A stretch of DNA of 64,000 nucleotides, from assembly GCA_029891345.1 (NCBI GenBank), contig CM057003.1, positions 11,634,709 through 11,698,708 of the forward strand, given 5' to 3'. Below are positions 23,193-34,902 of the stretch, in pieces. Positions within the stretch are counted from its first letter, which is position 1, and each line of letters opens with the position of its first letter. The notes under the pieces are model-generated. The model saw only the letters and a program-made list of their open reading frames with translations. It ran no database searches and had not been told where the DNA came from. This DNA comes from Dryococelus australis (lineage: Eukaryota > Arthropoda > Insecta > Phasmatodea > Phasmatidae). The position numbers and the translations under genes were made by a program.

Positions 23193-23387
23193 CCGACCTT
23201 TCGTGGCGCAGTCGATTGGTGCGCCGCCGATCTGGGGTGCGGGAGGCTCTGGGTTCGAATCCCGGATAAAGGCATGGGCCTTACTATGAGTTAGGTTATA
23301 AGTTAGTCTGTAAGCCGTCCCCTGCTAAACTTTGAAGCATAAAACCGGGGGACGTTAAAGAGCCCTTTACAATACAATACAATACAA
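23193..23387 (+). mobile_element. tRNA-derived SINE with ACAAT tail and 14-bp target duplication
   Basis: The head has an A box (tggcgcagtcgattgg) and a perfect B box (GGTTCGAATCC) in tRNA spacing. The body continues 'ggcatgggccttactatgag' and 'cgggggacgttaaagagccc', and the tail is (ACAAT)n. Flanking 14-mers TTTAACTGGACGAG and TTTACCTGGACGAG differ at one base, the mark of LINE-mediated retroposition. It is the only copy of this SINE type in the window and is not a functional tRNA gene, because the head runs into the body without a 3' acceptor strand. Confidence 0.9.
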
Positions 23388-23401
23388 TTTACCTGGACGA
23401 G

Positions 23402-26213
23402 AAATTCTAGAATAATAATACGGTAAAATTAATTCGTCAGGAGTATGGTTTAAAATGTGTTTGCGGTTCGCGGGGGGTAAGAGGGGCGGATAAAGAAGTA
23501 AATGTGATATAAATTACTGTCCCTTGTTATTAGAAAGATTTTATACAAAGATATGGGGAAATACTGAATACAGAGTATGGACAATTTACTATAATCAGAC
23601 TGCAAACAGAAATGCTTAAAGTTGCTACTTTGCAAAGTTAGGAACTTTACGATGTATCTGACGCTTTCCTGAAGAAATGAACTAGAACTACCATGAATAA
23701 AAGTTCTGCCGTTCGTGCTGTCTCAATAAAAGTATACATGGATGTATACAATGATGTAAACTTGCAAACAGTTTGTTAAAGTGCTGCAGCAGAGGTTCAT
23801 AGACAGTTGTCGGTCGTTGCTTCTCTTCTAATAAGTATTTATAACTTATTGTTGGCAACTTGGCTCCTTATTTTCAAAATATCTACTTTTTAAAGGTCCC
23901 TACGTAACCAAAAACTGCAATATTTCAGTAGAAATTATTTTGTTTTAATACTTACATCCTTAGCCCACATGAGGAAGTGTTACGTCCTACATAACCGCAT
24001 GCGCAAGTGTACAATGCACGGCAAAGGAGAAAAAAAAGGGGAAGAGAAACAGGCATAAGGTTTAAATAAATCTGGGCACTGTAACAGAAATTTTGAGATA
24101 TTCCCCTACTTATATTGTAATTGGATTTATCGGATTATCCGAACATTGCGCTGAACGAAGAGAACTATTTAATTAGATCAACAAAATGCATGTGTAAATA
24201 GTGTCACCAAAATGTATAGTTCTTGTAGCGAAGTAAAGAATTCAATTGATAGAATCATTTTGTTGCAGCAACATAATTTGCTTTCAACAAAGTATTTAAC
24301 TCCGACATAAAAATTTCATATTATAGTGAAACATTTGTTTTTATTTAATTGGTACGCTTCAGGAATAATTTGTTCGGTGGAACACGCAGATAGTGGGAAT
24401 ATGGAGTGCAGTGTGCAGCTGAGCTGCATCCAACTCCGGTCCTAACACTCGACTGCTCATCTTCCTACAGAACTGTCAAAATAAAAGTAGCGCATACTAA
24501 GATTAGCACAATGTTTAGTTAGCAATGTACTTTGATATGCCAGTACATCACTCTTGACCAAGTCGTAACAAAAATACTTTATAATCGCAAGTCACAAATT
24601 CGCCCCCCCCCCCCCCTTTTTTTTCCCCTCGTCATGAACCATAGATTTTTAAGTTAAAACCAAAACTAACAAAACCACATTGTCGAAATACGGTCTATGA
24701 TCACACAAATATTATTTAATTTTTTTGTTTGAAAGAATTGTTGTTATGTATTTGTTCCAAAGTACATTTTTTATTTTAAGTTGGCATTCCCAAAAACACA
24801 AGTGACACAAGCATTTCACAAATCCAACACTATAATAAAATAAACACGAGTTGAAAACCATGTGAATCGATACGACAAGCTATAATCGCGCATAGTAGGC
24901 AATTGTCACTTCTCTCAGCCTGGTTCAACTCAGCTTGCAATTAGTATGTAAAGTGGAGAAACTTGTTTATGAAACAAGAAAATGCGTTTACGAGCTTCAA
25001 TTTTCAGGCAGAGAGCTTCTTGTGTATCTTTCTGAAACATTGGAATCACTTATGTCTTAAAGAGTCGTTTAAGTGATATTTTCAGTAAAAGTTGAAAAGG
25101 AACTAATCTTCTGTATTTGCTGTAGCCTATCGAAAAATACATATTTTTTTTTTTTTACCAAAAAACGCAATTAACTACACAAATATTAATTTCTCCGATA
25201 CTAAATGTTTCAACACAAAGAAACGCATATTGACAGTGTTATATCAATTGCAGCAATATCACTGTACTTATCGTTATAATTGCTAATAATTGTCATGTTT
25301 AGACCTAACAAACTCGTTGCTCGGTTCAGTACAAGCTGCACGCAGCTCACTGTATTGAAAAACTGCAGTAGCATCTGCCGACTTCCCTTATTGATATTCT
25401 CGTTGCCAGCGACCGGAAACCGCTTCTATTCTAGGAGGCCGCAGCCAGGTTCTTTCAGAATGACAGACATCCAGCTATTCGGGAGGAATTTGTCGATCCT
25501 AAATGAAGTGCTGGCTACCGGATAAAGCATCTTGAAAGCGTCTTGGCGAGCAGATAGTGCCTTTTTAAAGAAACTTATTTTCTCTTGCGACGTAGCCTTG
25601 ATCGGCACGCCTTTGTTCCGCTCACTACACCACTTAATACAAATGTCCATAATTTATTAAAGAGCCTGTAAGAGTATACGGAGATAAAGATAACCATCCT
25701 ATAGTTTTCCCCTTTCTCCCCATCAAGTGCAGTTTCCAAGTTTTTATTTCCTCATTAAAAATTACTAGGTTTTTATAAAATCAGTAGACTCGCGCAGAAC
25801 TTCGTTATCACTTATTATAAGGTAAAATAATATGTAGTGTATGTGTTTTCAGTAATAATTAATTTTCTGAAATGATACGCGAAAATAACAGCTAAATATT
25901 TGTTCTTGCTTATGTGTACCGAATTATACTTGGTTGAACTATAACAATAACAGTTCTTCACCATATGAACTAGCTTCACACTTTCGAGAAATGAACAACC
26001 GATAAGCTAATTAATATGTCAGCTTCCATCGAGACATGTAGTGATGTACTGAAATGGCAGGTCAACGACACTGATAATACGGCAAACCAGAAGAATGAAA
26101 GGCGTGAAATGAAATGCTGCTAAATAAGATAAAAGGGGGCGGGGGGATCGTGTGCAGAGCTATTCCGAAAAAGCCCCATCATCGCGGCAGTTTCAACTCA
26201 CACTTCACAGGTA
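23402..26213. other. Long spacer, nothing recognised
   Basis: About 2.8 kb. There is a C-run/T-run at about 24602-24626. Overlapping short ORFs on both strands near 25280-25650 lack any recognisable domain. No shared repeat found. Confidence 0.45.
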
Positions 26214-26310
26214 TGGACTGTTCACGGTAAAACATGGAACATTTGAGAAATATCACTGCGTATTTAATGTTTGTATTCTACCGCACACGCTTGTGTGCAG
26301 AGAATCAAAT
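26214..26310 (+). mobile_element. CACGG MITE fragment
   Basis: Left terminal TGGACTGTTCACGGTAAAAC after TA, then a jump to core-1-like 'gtattctaccgcacacg'. The rest is missing. Confidence 0.55.
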
Positions 26311-26429
26311 AAAATAGTTATAATTCTTGACGTTGGAATGAGATTCAAATGTTTTAATTTATAACAAATTAAGTTGACTTTTTTTTTTTGTTTTGTTTTA
26401 TAAACATTAGAGTACGAACTTGACTACCA

Positions 26430-26860
26430 TAGTCTATTCGCTGTTTCTTCACACTTTTTGAATCAAACCTTTGAATAAAACACGCCATGTAAGACGTTCG
26501 ATTGTTTCCTACAAATGTCATTTATCTCAAGCGTTTTATAATTCTGTTAAGCCAAAAGCAGGCCTACATTATTTTTGCTTAAATTCGGTTTTCACTTCAA
26601 TTTTATGTATAAATTATAATATTTCATTTATAATTAATATGAATAGAACAGAGAGAAAATAGGCGTGTTGGCAATGTCTAAAAAAAAAAATAATTCTTGC
26701 AAAATGATATTTGATTGAGTGCGCACGAATGCGGTGCTTTGTCCTTCTAGTGTGATTTTCTAAACTCGGTTAAGCTTCCTTTGCACGAGGCGGAGGAATA
26801 TCCTAGCAGTAGAACTTCGGCAGGGCTTCAGAAAAGTTCGAAGTAACAGTGAATAAACAA
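26430..26860 (+). mobile_element. Family B MITE
   Basis: TAGTCTATTCGCTGTTTCTT at the left, 'aagtaacagtgaataaacaa' at the right. The conserved block 'gcacgaggcggaggaatatc' is intact. The outer right terminal bases are mutated and an A-run has expanded in the middle. Confidence 0.85.
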
Positions 26861-27613
26861 TAAAAACAATTTTTTTTTAGTTTTAGTTTGTAAGTTTTTA
26901 ACCTAATATAATATAATATGTACCAGAGAAAACTGTAATGACAAATATCACTACCGAGACTATAAATAATGACGTCATCAGGAGATCAATGTACACGATA
27001 TTTCGGGAAACGACTTAGACGGAAATTTAATATCGTCTTCATGGGTCACTAAAGAAAATGGTGTGCTTGATCGCCTATCTTCAGAAGCTCTAATTTATTT
27101 AATCCCTTCACATTCATCACACCAGCGCAGCGTACACATGTAATATTCGCTGTTTCAAACGCTGTTTCACTTAGCCATCGACGACTATTCAGCACGCACC
27201 TGTTCGCTGCCTCCTTTCTCCTGCCGGACACCATAAATATCGAAGTAAACAGCTACTCGGAGCGGAGAGCGCCGGCCAACCTCTGGCTTCCCACCCATCG
27301 ACCACGTAAAACAGCGTCGTTCTGCTCGCGCCAGATTCTACTCCGCCGAGAGCTCATTTACATAATCCCCCGTATCCTTTTCATAGCCCGCGCCCCCGCG
27401 CACGGGACTTCGAACTGTTCTCCCGTAACGAGCACGCGTTTATTTGCATAAAGCCCACCACCACCCCCCCTCCCCCCTTTCCCATCCGCCACGATTTCTA
27501 AAAATGTCGCTGCATTTGCATCTGAGTTATGCGATGCCAAAAAAAATCGATTTCGTGGTCGACACCGGATACGTCAGATGATTTCCTTGGCGTATTACGA
27601 CTTCCCCCGGTTA
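26861..27613. other. Unassigned spacer, moderately GC-rich in part
   Basis: From about 27110 to 27490 the sequence is less AT-rich and has several short ORFs, including a 61-codon minus-strand frame at 27049-27234. No domain or repeat match was found. Confidence 0.4.
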
Positions 27614-27800
27614 TAGGCTGTTCATGGTAAAGTGAGCACTTTTGAGGCCCTAGTTACTTTTTCCTTTCAGCCTTTTTTTTAAATCCTTAAACAATATTTT
27701 TTAAATCAATATTGCCATGTTACACCTGGTATAGAGGTCTTCTTCTAATAATAACAGGCATGCAACGCGTACTTGAAAATGCGTTCTAAGGCTGTAAACC
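27614..27800 (+). mobile_element. CACGG MITE, core-1, right part lost
   Basis: Left end TAGGCTGTTCATGGTAAAGT after TA, with the core-1 T-rich block and 'atattgccatgt'. About 45 bp of foreign sequence follow, then 'gttctaaggct' of core-1. The right terminal repeat is absent. Confidence 0.7.
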
Positions 27801-28140
27801 ATTCCAGTACCTTAAAAAAAAAAAAAAAAAATGTATTTTTGTACTTAAGTGAGCACGTGTCCATACATTGCTTGCAATTCGCTGCCGCGATAGTTTTTAC
27901 AACACATGCAAACAAAAAAGTGCACATGTGTACACATATCCTTCGCAAAAGAAAAATACTGTGTTGCCAAATGTAAGTAGACATTATACTATACATTTTG
28001 CATGGGATAAAAATACATTTGAGTGTTTAATTTCTACAAATGATTCATATTCGCGCAAACATTTCATTTTATTTATTGTAGTTCAAATTTGTATTGTAAT
28101 ATTATTCAACGTCCTGTTAACGGTTTTTATAATCTAGGTA
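27801..28140. other. Unassigned spacer with an A-run
   Basis: A poly-A run of about 17 bp near 27814. No gene or repeat recognised. Confidence 0.45.
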
Positions 28141-28565
28141 TAGTCCATGCACGGTTTCTCCAGTCTTTTAACACAGACCTTTGAAAAATCACCCTATGTA
28201 TTACGTATTTAGTTATTTCCTAAATATGCCCTGTATCAAGCGTTTTATACCTGCGTAAACACAGACGCATCTTATTTTTAATTTAAATTGAAGTTGTTCT
28301 TATATATGATTTATAGATCATAATGTTTATTTTATAATAAACAGGAATAAAAACTGTGAGAAAAAATATATCTTGATAGCGCCTAGTAAGAAATAGTTCT
28401 CATGGAAAATTATATTACAACTGAGTGCTCACGAATTTAATGCGCTGTCCTTTGGTGTAATTTTCTAGGCTTAGTTAAGGTTACTTCGCACGAGGTGGAG
28501 GAATATCCTGGAAGTAGAACTTTAGCAGGACTTCAGAAAAGTTTAAAGTAACCGTGAATGGATTA
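28141..28565 (+). mobile_element. Family B MITE, full length
   Basis: 425 bp, TAGTCCATGCACGGTTTCTC to the inverse ending GTGAATGGATTA, with TA on both sides. Contains 'gcgcctagtaagaaatagtt' and 'gcacgaggtggaggaatatc'. A piggyBac-like element begins only 6 bp downstream. Confidence 0.88.
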
Positions 28566-28571
28566 TAGTCA

Positions 28572-28877
28572 TTAACCCATTCAGACCCAGTGTATACAAT
28601 TGTGTACATTTCCCACGACTACGTAATATTTGATCCCTGCTGCACACTACCAAGCTCAATGACCAATGACCTTACCTGTGGGTAGATAATTCGCAATTCG
28701 TCTTGCTGGTCTATGTCGTAATTAGTTCACATAACTATAGCCAAACATATAGCCTACAGCTCATTAACTGTGACAAAGAAACAAGTCTTGAGACGAATGA
28801 AGTGTAGCACGCATCATAAAATATCTTGTTTGCAACACATGCAACCGTAAATTAAAGTGTCTCTGAAAGGGTTATAA
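28572..28877 (+). mobile_element. piggyBac-like MITE with TTAA-type ends
   Basis: Left end TTAACCCATTCAGACCCAGT, right end the inverse of TTATAACCCTTTCAGAGACA. The shared CCCWTTCAGA core after a TTAA-like target fits piggyBac termini. The right TTAA has an extra TA. The interior is AT-rich and non-coding. It is a different family from 20007-20468, which has a CCCTTTGAGGAC terminus. Confidence 0.55.
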
Positions 28878-29779
28878 TTAGTATAATTGTTTACGTAAAT
28901 CGAATAATTTAAAAAGTTAAATTGGTTAATTAATTTAATAAAACGAATACGTAAGTAAGTTTCATTTCAATTTGGGAATTTTTTCAGTTATAACTAGGAC
29001 ATCGTGAATTTGGTCTTTCCTCAATAAGTACAGCGCGGTGCTTAGATATCTAGTGAAAAACCGAAGAACACATACAGTGAATGCAAGTCGGTGTGAATAG
29101 ATTCCATAGTGAGAAATATTCTATGCGTGAAGAACGTAAGCGTCAGGCGGTTGGTAATCGCTTTTGTCCCGCTCACTTCGTCAACACGTTGGGTGCTGTA
29201 CCATGCAGCGTCGAGCTGACTTCTCGCAACCAGTGGAAAAACGTACTGATGACGTCACTAGCGCCAACCATTCACAAATTAGAGAAGCAGGAACTTCAAC
29301 CAATCAGATTACTCGGAAGTAAGACGTCCAAAACACCGGCCACTGATCTCTTGTTATGTACAGTACAATACTTCGTGTGCAACCTGTCCTCGATCATGAA
29401 TACGGAGACTGCACGGGTGACACTTCTAATCCGTGACTTCGTTATGAATGCACTTTAACGTAACATCCAACTCTGAACCCAGCCTCACACCTTCAGAATA
29501 AAACCAGGAGGCCAGGGATTGCGTCAAAGCAGTGCGACAAAGACCAGCAGTTATAATTGCCTCCACCAACCAGGGAAAGAGGCCAGCTATGTGTAATCGT
29601 TAAACAACGCACCGACATAGGCCGACGTGAGGCGCGCCGCCGCGTCTTTCCACGACCGACCAGACTACAGGGAAGGTCACAGACATGGGGGTGTCCGCCC
29701 GACGCCATCCGTACAACTAGACACAGCATGGGGACTGTCCAACATAGATATGAAGAATTAAGGCGCGTGGTGCTCTAAC
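28878..29779. other. Unassigned spacer, partly GC-rich
   Basis: A 125-codon plus-strand frame (29081-29458) and overlapping frames at 29493-29778 have no recognisable domains. 'tgatgacgtca' at about 29247-29257 resembles a CRE-type site. Not assigned. Confidence 0.35.
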
Positions 29780-30156
29780 TTAAGGCCATTGGTGCATGAA
29801 AGCAGTATATTTATATAATTTTTGTCATAACTTGTTTCACAGCGGATTTTTTCAAAATTTTTGGCTCGACAAGACGTAAATAACAACTTTTAGCACCTTC
29901 TTACATTGTTCCAAATCCACTGTGTTCGCTATTCTCGAAACACTGAATGCAGATATGAAAACGAAAATTCTTTCTTTTCTTCCATCAGTACTCCGAGAAT
30001 AATGATGGCAGAGAATATCTAACAACGTATGAAGGAAGGTGCTCTTGAAGATGTTATTTACGTCTTGCGGGGCTAAAAATTTCGACAAACCCTTTGGAAA
30101 ATAAGTTATGACAGAAATCGTATAAATATACTGATTCCATGCACCAATGGCCTTAA
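29780..30156. mobile_element. TTAA-flanked fold-back element with ~150-bp arms
   Basis: TTAAGGCCATTGGTGCATG at the left meets its exact inverse at the right, then each arm continues imperfectly paired for about 150 bp ('gcagtatatttata', 'gtcataactt', 'aagacgtaaataacaac' against their inverses). TTAA at both edges can serve as target duplication, as in Kolobok or piggyBac. A small unpaired centre (~75 bp) holds no coding sequence. It is the only copy in the window. Confidence 0.8.
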
Positions 30157-30645
30157 AATGTAATTATAATAACTTAATTTTAATGAGAGTAGCTCCCCGT
30201 TAGAGTAACTATTACAGCCTGTGTCACGTATCACGAATAGAGCCCCTCACGTACAGATAAGCTCTACAGTCTATAGCTACGATCCCTAAACCCCCTTAGT
30301 TTATAAAGTAAATGGCTCTAAGTCATTTATTTATAACATTTTCTCACGAATGTCATCAGGTACTGTCTAGGTGTTGGGAATTCAAAATGAAAATAAACTT
30401 TACGTTAACTGTTGCGAAAACGATGCAGGTGGGACCAACGCATACATACCTTCTTCAAACCTGTTGTCCACAGAATTAACATTTTGTCCAGAGAACTAAC
30501 TGGTTTAAGAGAGTAACTCGCTTCGCGCACATCACACATCAAAAGCTTGGTACAAGGTGTAATGTTTCTTTCTACTGTTTCTGCACGAAAAAAAAAATCT
30601 TGGAAAATTCACCTTTACATAAGTGAGCTTTAGCGGCCTAGTATG
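30157..30645. other. Unassigned spacer
   Basis: No gene or shared repeat seen. Confidence 0.5.
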
Positions 30646-30932
30646 TAGAGATAATGGAAAATCGCGAAACATTTTTGAGACAACATATCTTCTATAACAC
30701 TCTAATTAGTTTATTCTTTCATGATTGGGTGAACAAGGATTTGACTCGGCCAAGTTGTTTGCAGACCATTCACGAAAGTTCTGCCTTATAGTATCAGAAT
30801 CCTCATTGGTCCAGTGAAATGGGATAGTAAATTCATAGACAGCCAATAATGAAAGAAAACTGTTGGATATGTGTACAGTAGGTTGAATCCTAGCAAACAG
30901 TCAACTTTTCCCGCGATAAACCATCATCTCTA
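30646..30932 (+). mobile_element. hAT-type MITE C with 8-bp duplication
   Basis: Ends TAGAGATAATGGAAAATCGC and the inverse of TAGAGATGATGGTTTATCGC. Flanking 8-mers CTAGTATG and CTAATATG match at 7 of 8. The interior 'cagccaataatgaaag' and 'aaactgttggatat' is shared with 36836-37132. TAGAGA ends and duplication length place it with hAT. Non-coding. Confidence 0.82.
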
Positions 30933-31214
30933 CTAATATGACATACAAAAAAACAATAAAATAAATATATTTGCTGCACCCCACTTTATTATAATTTATC
31001 TACTCCATGATAAAGCAGTATTGCAGACCTCTAATAAAACTACTTAGAAGCTTCTCTTTTGTTCTTTAATGTCCATTAATTTTGTGGAAGTTTTGCGTAA
31101 GTCGTGTTTCTTTATATAGCTCTGAAAATGTCAAAAAATTATGTACTGGACATGTTGTGGGATATTATTTATATCTAACACCTTTAACTATACTAGGAGC
31201 AATGTATATGTATA

Positions 31215-31420
31215 TAGGCTATTCACGGTAAAGTGAGCACTTTTGAAAGCCCCCTCATTTCAAATAATAGCCAGTAAAAATATTTAATTTTAGCCGTAAA
31301 CATTAACTTACGTGTGTGACGGAATATACACTGTGTTTATTACTTACTTACGTGGCAAAATTTATTTAAAATGATGGTTAAAGGATAAAAAGTGACTGAA
31401 AGGAGAAAGTAACTAGGGTC
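31215..31420 (-). mobile_element. CACGG MITE, core-1 reversed, one end lost
   Basis: Begins TAGGCTATTCACGGTAAAGT, then reversed core-1 ('aacattaacttacgtgtgtg', 'cactgtgtttattacttact', 'gactgaaaggagaaagtaac'). It stops at 'tagggtctat' without the second terminal repeat. Confidence 0.8.
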
Positions 31421-31504
31421 TATATATAAATGTACAAGTCAATTTAAAAGGGAGGAACAGAAATCACGTCCATCTTGTTTTACAGAGGTTACAAGAACAC
31501 GAGG

Positions 31505-31586
31505 GGAGAAACCCCTCGCAGTGCATGCAACCTGCGGGGCTTGAACCCGGAAACTGCCAGCTGCGTGCCAGGGCTGACAACCTCAG

Positions 31587-31590
<4 letters not shown>
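31505..31590 (-). mobile_element. Possible tRNA-like SINE head
   Basis: On the minus strand 'ccgggttcaagccccg' is a fair B box and 'ggtgctgaggttgtcag' a possible A box in tRNA-like spacing. No matching copy elsewhere in the window. The adjoining GA run may have grown from its end. Confidence 0.3.
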
Positions 31591-31678
<88 letters not shown>

Positions 31679-31702
31679 TGTGTGTGTGCGCGTGCGTGCG
31701 TG
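31591..31702. repeat. (GA)n plus short (TG/CG)n microsatellite
   Basis: About 43 GA units with one GG interruption, followed by about 25 bp of TG/CG dinucleotides. The longest microsatellite in the window. Confidence 0.97.
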
Positions 31703-32250
31703 TTTTCTTCATTACAAGCAAAACGTTGCAGTTAACCAATTTTATTTTCCATGACGTTCGTGACGGTTAGGGAGGCACACCATCATTTCGAGTACGATAT
31801 GGTAGCATGTTAGGTGTAACACAAGTATATGTTATTTTCACATATGTCATTGGACCTACGCTCACCAGACACACCCTGAGAAGTTTCCGCCAGTAGCATA
31901 CATTCAGCACTCGGGTGGATTAATTCGTCGAGGGCAAGCCGAACAGGGGAATGAACTTTGACTATGGCAGCAGCAAATGAACCATTTGTATCTGGTCGAG
32001 TAAAGAGAGTACTGTGACGTCTATAGAAATAGCAGTGTATTTGTGGAGAGGTGTCCATGCCATACAGGTAAATACTTAATTTTTAGTTAATTACTTTGTT
32101 AGTAAGCAGGTACGGTTAGTTTTAGTTAAACGCGGATTATTATCTGCGAAGATTTTGAGGGGAGAAATTATTGCCGTATATTCTAGTATACGTTTAAAAA
32201 CTGATCTTCAATTAGTCGCCTACAAGATGAATAGTTTTTGGTATATACTG
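31703..32250. other. Unassigned spacer
   Basis: No gene or shared repeat recognised. Confidence 0.5.
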
Positions 32251-32567
32251 TCAGCTGTTCACGGTAAAGTAAGCACTTTTGATAACCGAGGATATGATCT
32301 ACTCTGTTTGTATTAACTTTGTATATTCTTCCACCATATATAAAATTAACATTGCAATTTTGCCCTGAATATTTTATTCATGCGTCAGCCCAGCGAAACT
32401 GTAAAAATGTTAGAAAACTTTAAGATGTGGAACTATTTTTCCTGCGATGTTAACAAATTTCCTGGGCACATTCCAGCACAGTTCCCATTAAAAATACATG
32501 CAGATAGTGGCAGTGACATTTCCTGAATGTTGATTTCGAAAGTGCTCAGTTTATCGTGAATAACCTC
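32251..32567 (-). mobile_element. CACGG MITE, core-3 reversed, internally deleted
   Basis: Starts TCAGCTGTTCACGGTAAAGT and ends TTATCGTGAATAACCTC. Reversed core-3 motifs 'tattcttccaccat', 'ttaacattgcaatt' and 'ttattcatgcgtcag' are present, but about 100 bp of the centre is gone. Confidence 0.8.
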
Positions 32568-32794
32568 TAAATAGAGAATAAGGAATTTTTTTCTTTCTTT
32601 CGTGACCAGCGGCCCAAAGGAAAACTCGTTGGCAAGTTCATTCCCGTTAGTGTCCCATCTCACCGGACGTTCAGGTAAAGTAAATGAGTACACTGTGGTT
32701 CTAATCCCCCGGCGTGTATTCACCTGACAGGCTCGTAATCAAAGGGGCAATGACGTGGCACCCTCTCGGGCGCGATAAATAAGGTGATTTGAAA

Positions 32795-32965
32795 CTGCGC
32801 AGTCGTAGTTTAATCTATGGGTTTTCATTGCGTGTAATAAAATCCCACTGTTGCAGATCTTACTTGCACAGCAGAGCGTAACAGCGGAGGCGCTGCACGC
32901 AGGTTCAGCGCCTTGCCTACAGGGGCGACTTGGCAATGGTCGCGCGCGTTATTCTCACCCGTATC
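32795..32965 (-). repeat. Dispersed repeat G, reversed copy
   Basis: Shares 'gtagtttaatctatgg' and 'cagagcgtaacagcggaggc' with the reversed copy at 11380, and ends in the same 'cccgtatcgct'. Boundaries approximate. Confidence 0.5.
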
Positions 32966-33096
32966 GCTCAGCCTCGAAAGCGGGGAGGAAAACATCTCGT
33001 GGCCACGTTAATAAGGAAGCATTGCCACTGCGATGGAAAATGGGATTAACAAGCTTCGCGTGTCTTCGGTTTCCTCAGAATTTCAAGCGGTTACTA

Positions 33097-33330
33097 TAGG
33101 CTATCCACAGAAAAGCGAGCATTTTTAAAACCCTATCACTTGAAAAATTGTCTATAAATATATCGCATTCTAGCAAACCATCTTAACATCCCAGTGCGGC
33201 GGAATATACAGACTGTTTTTTATCATTTACATGGCAATATTTTAATAGGTGGTTAAATGATTAATAAATGGCTGAAAGGAAAAAAGTAACTAGGGCCTCA
33301 AAAATGCTCACTTTCCGTGAACGGCATGTA
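33097..33330 (-). mobile_element. CACGG MITE, core-1 reversed, diverged
   Basis: Left end TAGGCTATCCACAGAAAAGC, right end with 'ctttccgtgaacggcatgta'. Reversed core-1 ('ggcggaatatacagact', 'tggcaatatttta', 'ggctgaaaggaaaaaagtaa') is complete. Mutations in both ends suggest an old copy. Confidence 0.8.
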
Positions 33331-33411
33331 TAGGATTTTAACACAGCAATACTGTATGTTCAGAGAAGATAAAGCACTGTCGCTATAGTTTAAAACACTG
33401 TTTTGCACAAG

Positions 33412-33832
33412 AGTATACACGGTAAAATAAGCACTTCTGAAAGCCCTGCTTAGGATCTACTTGTATACACGTTGTGTATTATTCCGCCTTGTGTAAAATT
33501 AACATTGCCATGGGCCTCATCACTTTATTCATGCGTTGGTTCAGTGATACTGTGAAATTACTAAGAAAGTAAATATTGTACAGATCTGCTCATTTTTACA
33601 CTTCTATGCATTAGAGAAGACAGTAAGCGAGAGAAATATTTTAAGTTATCAAAAATGGTTACCTAACACATTTTGTTCTTTGTTAATATATGGAACTACT
33701 TTCCCCTCCATTCTTACCAACATTACTGGGCAAATGTCACTCATTGTGTCCCTTAAAATACATGCAGGTAGGGGCAGTGACTTTTTCTGAGGTTCATTTC
33801 TTAAGTGCTCACTTTATCGTGAACAACCTTTA
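33412..33832 (-). mobile_element. CACGG MITE, core-3 reversed
   Basis: The left end is partly lost ('tatacacggtaaaataagca'). The interior runs 'cctgcttaggatctacttgt', 'gttgtgtattattccgcctt', 'tgccatgggcctcatcactt', then the right end 'ctcactttatcgtgaacaac'. It lies 20 bp before the next CACGG element. Confidence 0.83.
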
Positions 33833-33853
33833 ACTATCGTAAACAGAGACCTA

Positions 33854-34094
33854 TAGGCTGTTCACGGTAAAGTGAGCACTTTTGAAGCCCTAGTTACTTT
33901 CTCCTTTCAGCCATTTCTTACCCTTTTACCACCTTTCTAAATAAATTTGGTCATGTAAGTAATAAACATAGTGTGTGTAGCCTATTCCACCACACTTGGA
34001 AGTTTACGTCCAAGGCTGAAATATAATATATTTATGGGACATTATTCTCAATGAGTGGGCTTTCAAAAGTGCTCACTTTACTGTGAACAGCCTA
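33854..34094 (+). mobile_element. CACGG MITE, core-1, reference copy
   Basis: 241 bp with a near-perfect 30-bp terminal repeat: TAGGCTGTTCACGGTAAAGT on the left and its inverse with one mismatch in the first 20 bases on the right. TA flanks both sides. The interior has the T-rich block, 'aataaatttggtcatgtaag', 'aataaacatagtgtgtgtag' and 'aagtttacgtccaaggct'. No ORF. Confidence 0.9.
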
Positions 34095-34284
34095 TACTTA
34101 AAACGATTTTTGCTAACTTCTACACTATTGAACGACTACATTTATGCTTAAATAACCAAATTCATAAACTGGCAACTAAATGTCGACTTCTATTTAAATT
34201 CTGAGAAAAAAAAAATTACTTTTAAATATTCCACAGCTTTTATAAAATTATAATAGGCGTAACTACTTACAATAAGACCTATAA

Positions 34285-34714
34285 TACGTATATTCACGGT
34301 TTCTTTGCACTTTTTCAATCAAACTTTTGGAAATAACCCCATATATGACGCACTTGGTTGTTTCCTAAACATGTAATGCATCACCAGCGTTTTATACTTG
34401 TGTTATCATAAAAGTACACTATTATTGGTTAAATTGAACTCTTAGTTTTCTTTTATCTGTAAATTATAATATTTCATTTATGGCAAATAATGAATAAAAA
34501 AGGAAGAATATAGGTGCTTGGTAATGCGTAGTAATATATTGTTCTTGGTAATGCGTAGTAATATTACACTGAGCGCTCACGAATGCGGTGCCCTGTTCGT
34601 TTGGTGTAATTTTCGAGACTCCATTAATATTTTTTTGCATGAGGCGGTGGAATATCCTGGAAGTAGAACTTTAACAAGGCGTAAGAAAATTTGGAAGTGA
34701 CCATGAATGGACTA
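34285..34714 (+). mobile_element. Family B MITE
   Basis: The left end is diverged (tacgtatattcacggtttct), the right end is 'gaccatgaatggacta'. Contains a local 24-bp tandem duplication of 'gttcttggtaatgcgtagta' type near 34525-34560, absent from other B copies. Confidence 0.83.
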
Positions 34715-34902
34715 TTCTCAAAATTTCGAAATGTGAAATGTTCCTTTTTTAAATACTGAGAAAATTGAATATAGCTCCCATCCTCGGATTTTAGGAACTT
34801 CAATTGAATATTCCACCAATTCTAAAACACAAAAGTACCGAAATGTTTATATTAAGTTAATATAATATGCTTGTAGTTTAGGCGGTTGCCTACCTTAGTA
34901 GT

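Noticed and set aside
23193-23270. A functional tRNA gene with perfect B box
   Set aside because: Flanked by SINE body, ACAAT tail and a 14-bp target duplication, so it is a retroposed SINE.
31464-31770. ORFs of 81-91 codons with Arg-Glu or Leu-Ser runs
   Set aside because: Produced by the (GA)n microsatellite on both strands.
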